This document shows, in pieces, positions 63,643-64,000 of a stretch of DNA of 64,000 nucleotides. The notes below the pieces were generated by a model. The model did not search any database. It was not told the origin of the DNA and was given only the letters and a program-made list of their open reading frames with translations. The position numbers and the translations under genes were made by a program. Source of the DNA: Cryobacterium glucosi (GTDB lineage: Bacteria; Actinomycetota; Actinomycetes; Actinomycetales; Microbacteriaceae); contig NZ_SOFS01000012.1 in assembly GCF_004402235.1 (NCBI RefSeq), forward strand, positions 372,001-436,000, given 5' to 3'. Position 1 is the stretch's first letter, and each line of letters begins with the position of its first letter.

Positions 63643-63900
63643 CTACGCGGCAGCCACCACGATGTTGACGACCTTGCGGCCACCCTTCGCGCCGAACTCG
63701 ACCGAGCCGGCCTCGAGGGCGAACAGCGTGTCGTCGCCACCGCGGCCGACGTTCACGCCGGGGTGGAAGTGGGTGCCGCGCTGGCGGACGATGATCTCGC
63801 CCGCTCCGACAACCTGACCACCGAAGCGCTTCACGCCGAGGCGCTGGGCGTTGGAGTCGCGACCGTTGCGAGTGGAACTCGCACCTTTTTTGTGTGCCAT
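63643..63900 (-). CDS. rpmA: 50S ribosomal protein L27
   Basis: An 85-aa L27 whose N-terminus [20 protein letters not shown] reaches the peptidyl-transferase centre. [18 protein letters not shown] is the conserved core. There is no Firmicute-type cleaved N-terminal extension. It follows rplU by 18 nt. Confidence 0.98.
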   Translation of the reverse strand: MAHKKGASSTRNGRDSNAQRLGVKRFGGQVVGAGEIIVRQRGTHFHPGVNVGRGGDDTLFALEAGSVEFGAKGGRKVVNIVVAAA

Positions 63901-63918
63901 TTGTTCTGCTCCTCGGGC

Positions 63919-64000
63919 CTAGGCGATGCCGGTGACCTGAACGCGAGTGAGCTCCTGACGGTGCCCCTGACGCTTCTTGTAACCGGTCTTGTTCTTGAAC
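63919..64000 (-). CDS. rplU: 50S ribosomal protein L21, C-terminal part
   Basis: The last 26 residues of L21 (FKNKTGYKKRQGHRQELTRV...TGIA), with TAG at 63921-63919. The rest lies beyond the right edge. It is upstream of rpmA, the usual order. Confidence 0.95.
   Translation of the reverse strand, partial: FKNKTGYKKRQGHRQELTRVQVTGIA

Overview
The window reads as the chromosome of a high-GC actinobacterium of the order Micrococcales, most likely family Microbacteriaceae. This is inferred from gene content and order, not from a database match. The pointers are the rplU-rpmA-obgE-proB-proA-nadD-rsfS block, the dut/DUF3710/DUF3159 and DUF3093/DUF4193/sepH neighbourhood, DUF3000 overlapping an HRDC ribonuclease D, a LexA box of the actinobacterial type, a DtxR/IdeR-type iron box, and at least eight genes that start about 6 nt after a TANNNT -10 box (leaderless transcription).

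Region 1 (1 to about 8990) is accessory DNA. It ends on the right at a 3' fragment of a tRNA-Val gene that still carries its terminator, the usual scar of a tRNA-targeted integrative element. The element continues past the left edge of the window. Inside it are a poorly coding left stretch, two small conserved-looking genes, a tyrosine integrase, and a minus-strand group consisting of an OLD-family ATPase/TOPRIM nuclease, a compact UvrD-like helicase and a four-TM protein. The nuclease-helicase pair is a Gabija-type anti-phage module. At the right end are a DUF6804-like membrane protein and a two-gene operon of unknown function. An 11-bp motif sits exactly 8 nt before the start codons of both the integrase and this right-end operon, suggesting shared control.

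Region 2 (9.0-24.4 kb) is core chromosome. It holds two paralogous small DUF4190-like membrane proteins with related long leaders on either side of an M50-type protease; a DUF2071 protein and a PemK-like protein; amt with GlnR-like sites; zapE; rhodanese plus SufE; an alpha/beta hydrolase; DUF3000/ribonuclease D; a two-gene fatty-acid beta-oxidation operon; and an aldo-keto reductase. Region 3 (24.5-37 kb) carries an epimerase-like protein, dxs, acnA, a CtpE-type P-ATPase, the DUF3159-DUF3710-dut operon, and DUF3093, DUF4193 and sepH.

Region 4 (37-54 kb) begins with a perfect SOS box before a DUF6504 gene, followed by an AlkZ-like glycosylase candidate. Then come a FUSC transporter, YceI, DUF2236 and DUF2252 proteins, the glgX-treY-treZ operon that turns glycogen into trehalose and ends in a helix-turn-helix gene, a luciferase-like oxidoreductase, a VOC protein, YchJ, and a phosphoribosyltransferase-hydrolase fusion. 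Region 5 (54-64 kb) is an iron-box-controlled feoA-feoB-nfu operon, a DUF1653 gene, tRNA-Ala(GGC), and the minus-strand housekeeping run from rplU to rsfS.
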